Shown one piece after another: positions 5,611-6,680 of a stretch of DNA of 6,680 nt (its first letter is position 1; every line of letters starts with the position of its first letter). The position numbers and the translations under genes were made by a program. The stretch is taken from contig CADBNJ010000327.1 of NCBI GenBank assembly GCA_902795955.1, positions 1 through 6,680 on the forward strand. Reading direction: 5' to 3'. Under the pieces are notes generated by a model. It did not search any database, was not told the DNA's origin, and saw nothing but the letters and a program-made list of their open reading frames with translations. This stretch comes from Oscillospiraceae bacterium (lineage in GTDB: Bacteria > Bacillota > Clostridia > Saccharofermentanales > Saccharofermentanaceae).

Positions 5611-5619
5611 ATCACCTCC
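5611..5619 (-). promoter_or_regulatory. Near-perfect Shine-Dalgarno of the CPBP gene
   Basis: The minus strand reads GGAGGTGAT, fully complementary to the 16S rRNA 3' end. Its GGAGG core lies 8 bases before ATG 5606. It is the strongest ribosome binding site in the window and fixes this start over the ATG at 5654. Confidence 0.9.
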
Positions 5620-5627
5620 GATGAGAA

Positions 5628-5640
5628 GATATCAGATATC
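5628..5640. repeat. GATATC-A-GATATC palindrome in the CPBP leader
   Basis: Two GATATC units sit one base apart, making a 13-base palindrome about 10 bases upstream of the CPBP Shine-Dalgarno. It may be an operator or part of a leader hairpin; AT-rich chance is also possible. Confidence 0.5.
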
Positions 5641-5653
5641 ACGATCCTCCGCA

Positions 5654-5667
5654 TTGATGTATGTTAA
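5654..5667. promoter_or_regulatory. Candidate FNR-type operator in the divergent gap
   Basis: TTGAT-GTAT-GTTAA matches the FNR-type palindrome TTGATnnnnATCAA at 8 of 10 defined positions. It lies between the CPBP-Crp/Fnr unit and the divergent hydrolase, where an autoregulatory site would be expected. The ExxSR helix of the neighbouring regulator is compatible. This is one imperfect match and stays a hypothesis. Confidence 0.3.
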
Positions 5668-5688
5668 GTGAAGTGCGGATTATCTTTA

Positions 5689-5717
5689 TTGATGATCGGG
5701 GATGCACAGGATAAGAT
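5689..5717 (+). promoter_or_regulatory. Possible promoter of the alpha/beta hydrolase
   Basis: TTGATG (5689-5694), a 17-base spacer and TAAGAT (5712-5717), each matching consensus at four of six positions. It would start transcription at about the A of ATG 5724. An alternative, TTGATG 5654-5659 with GATTAT 5678-5683 (18 bases), would give a leader of about 34 bases. I found no convincing promoter for the divergent CPBP gene in this gap. Confidence 0.35.
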
Positions 5718-5723
5718 ATAGAC

Positions 5724-6680
5724 ATGAAGAGAAGAATACTCAAAGTCCTCATAACCATCCTTGCGGTACTGCTGTCAGTTCTGCTGCTGACCGTTCTTGT
5801 GACCGCCGTGATCAATATGGTCAAAAGCTCTCATGAACTGAGAGTATTGCATGAACTGGGCTACTATAATCCCGTGAATACAGGCGATCACTGTCTCAAC
5901 ACGGCCGGGTTCGGGAACCGCAGCGGCAAGCATACGATCGTAGCACTGTCAGGGCTCGGACTTGGCGATTACTCCGTAACCTGGAGGAAGATGACCTCTT
6001 ACCTCGAGAGCGATGATCAGATAGTTTTTATAGACCGTGCAGGCTACGGATTAAGTGATGACACCGATGATGTGATGACGCTTGATTACATAGTCGAGGA
6101 TTACCGCAAAGCACTGCAGAACGGCGGATTTGCGGCTCCATATATCCTGATGGCTCATTCGATCGGCGGCGCTTACATCACGTATTGGGAGAGCAAATAC
6201 CCCGAAGAAGTCGAAGCGGTAGTCTTTGTGGACGGAAGCCAGCTGAGCGAGGATGCTTTCGAAGGGCTTGACAAGGGGGAGGTTACGTTCCGTGACAGGC
6301 TGTCGGCATTATTGGCAAAGACCGGCTTCGGCAGGTATGTGATCAGAAATTATTATCCAGTATACGGAAGCAACTACAACGAAGAGGATCAGTGGCTCGG
6401 CGATGCACTTCTGCTGAGGACAATGGATTCCGTCGCGCCGCTGTCAGAGAAGTACAATACGGCGGATAATGCATCACGGGCCTTCAGAGAGATCAGGACT
6501 AATGATATTCCCAAGCTGTACATCTGCGCTTCGTGGGGGTATGACTCAGAAGATTATCAGAGAGCCAGGGATCTTGAACTCAAGCCCTACCTAGACCGGC
6601 TCGGCAACTGCAGGCTCGAGCTGCTCCCGGGGGACCATATGATATATGAACAGCAGCCGGATGAGTGCGGCCGGATCATC
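5724..6680 (+). CDS. Membrane-anchored alpha/beta hydrolase (3' end outside window)
   Basis: An open frame of 319 codons that leaves the window without a stop. The protein begins MKRRILKV, followed by a hydrophobic segment (about 8-32), so it is probably anchored with the catalytic domain outside the membrane. The fold is seen in the oxyanion region LSGLGLGDYS (75-84), DRAGYGLSD (104-112), the nucleophile elbow AHSIGGAY with Ser146, VFVDGSQ (168-173) after the next strand, a likely acid region in CASWGYDSED (268-277), and the catalytic histidine in GDHMIYEQ (His305). This matches the general alpha/beta hydrolase fold (esterase, lipase or peptidase-like); the substrate is unknown. The ribosome binding site is weak: AGG lies 13 bases from the ATG. 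The start is kept because it gives the basic N-terminus before the anchor. The gene diverges from the CPBP-Crp/Fnr unit, so shared control is possible. Confidence 0.9.
   Translation, partial: MKRRILKVLITILAVLLSVLLLTVLVTAVINMVKSSHELRVLHELGYYNPVNTGDHCLNTAGFGNRSGKHTIVALSGLGLGDYSVTWRKMTSYLESDDQIVFIDRAGYGLSDDTDDVMTLDYIVEDYRKALQNGGFAAPYILMAHSIGGAYITYWESKYPEEVEAVVFVDGSQLSEDAFEGLDKGEVTFRDRLSALLAKTGFGRYVIRNYYPVYGSNYNEEDQWLGDALLLRTMDSVAPLSEKYNTADNASRAFREIRTNDIPKLYICASWGYDSEDYQRARDLELKPYLDRLGNCRLELLPGDHMIYEQQPDECGRII

Noticed and set aside
5639..5824. Minus-strand open frame of 61 codons
   Set aside because: It is antisense to the start of the alpha/beta hydrolase and has no ribosome binding site or domain.

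Overview
The window looks like chromosomal DNA of a low-to-medium GC Bacillota bacterium, probably a gut- or rumen-type Clostridia (Lachnospiraceae-like). The grounds are strong GGAG/GGAGG ribosome binding sites, extended -10 promoters of the form TGnTATAAT, and family-level similarity of the proteins (TcdA, a Crp/Fnr regulator with an ExxSR helix, a CPBP membrane protein, an AraC remnant). No database could be consulted, so the placement is inference.

All genes but one lie on the minus strand, so the window reads most naturally from high to low coordinates. From 5606 down there is a two-gene unit: a CPBP (CAAX-protease-like) membrane protein with damaged catalytic motifs, then, 4 bases later, a Crp/Fnr-type regulator. 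Next come a Nudix hydrolase with its own promoter and a 13-bp tandem duplication over its start; the broken 3' end of an AraC-family regulator gene; tcdA, the tRNA ct6A dehydratase; an ACT-ACT-metallo-beta-lactamase fusion; a leucine-carboxyl-methyltransferase-type (LCMT/PPM1) methyltransferase; a 353-base gap with strong nested inverted repeats that may encode a structured RNA; and, at the left edge, the first 28 codons of a membrane-anchored protein. On the plus strand, a membrane-anchored alpha/beta hydrolase starts at 5724, diverges from the CPBP gene, and runs off the right edge.

Most minus-strand genes seem to be separate transcription units pointing the same way. Extended -10 elements precede the left-edge gene, the Nudix gene, tcdA and the ACT-MBL gene, and a hairpin with a short T tract lies between the ACT-MBL and methyltransferase genes. 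Only the CPBP and Crp/Fnr genes look translationally coupled. There is no sign of a phage, a transposase, a CRISPR array or a defence island. The points most worth a second look are the ACT-ACT-MBL fusion with its HxDxDH metal motif, the probably inactive CPBP protein coupled to a Crp/Fnr regulator, the structured gap at 185-399, the Nudix start duplication that makes a Shine-Dalgarno from a copied coding sequence, and the AraC remnant.
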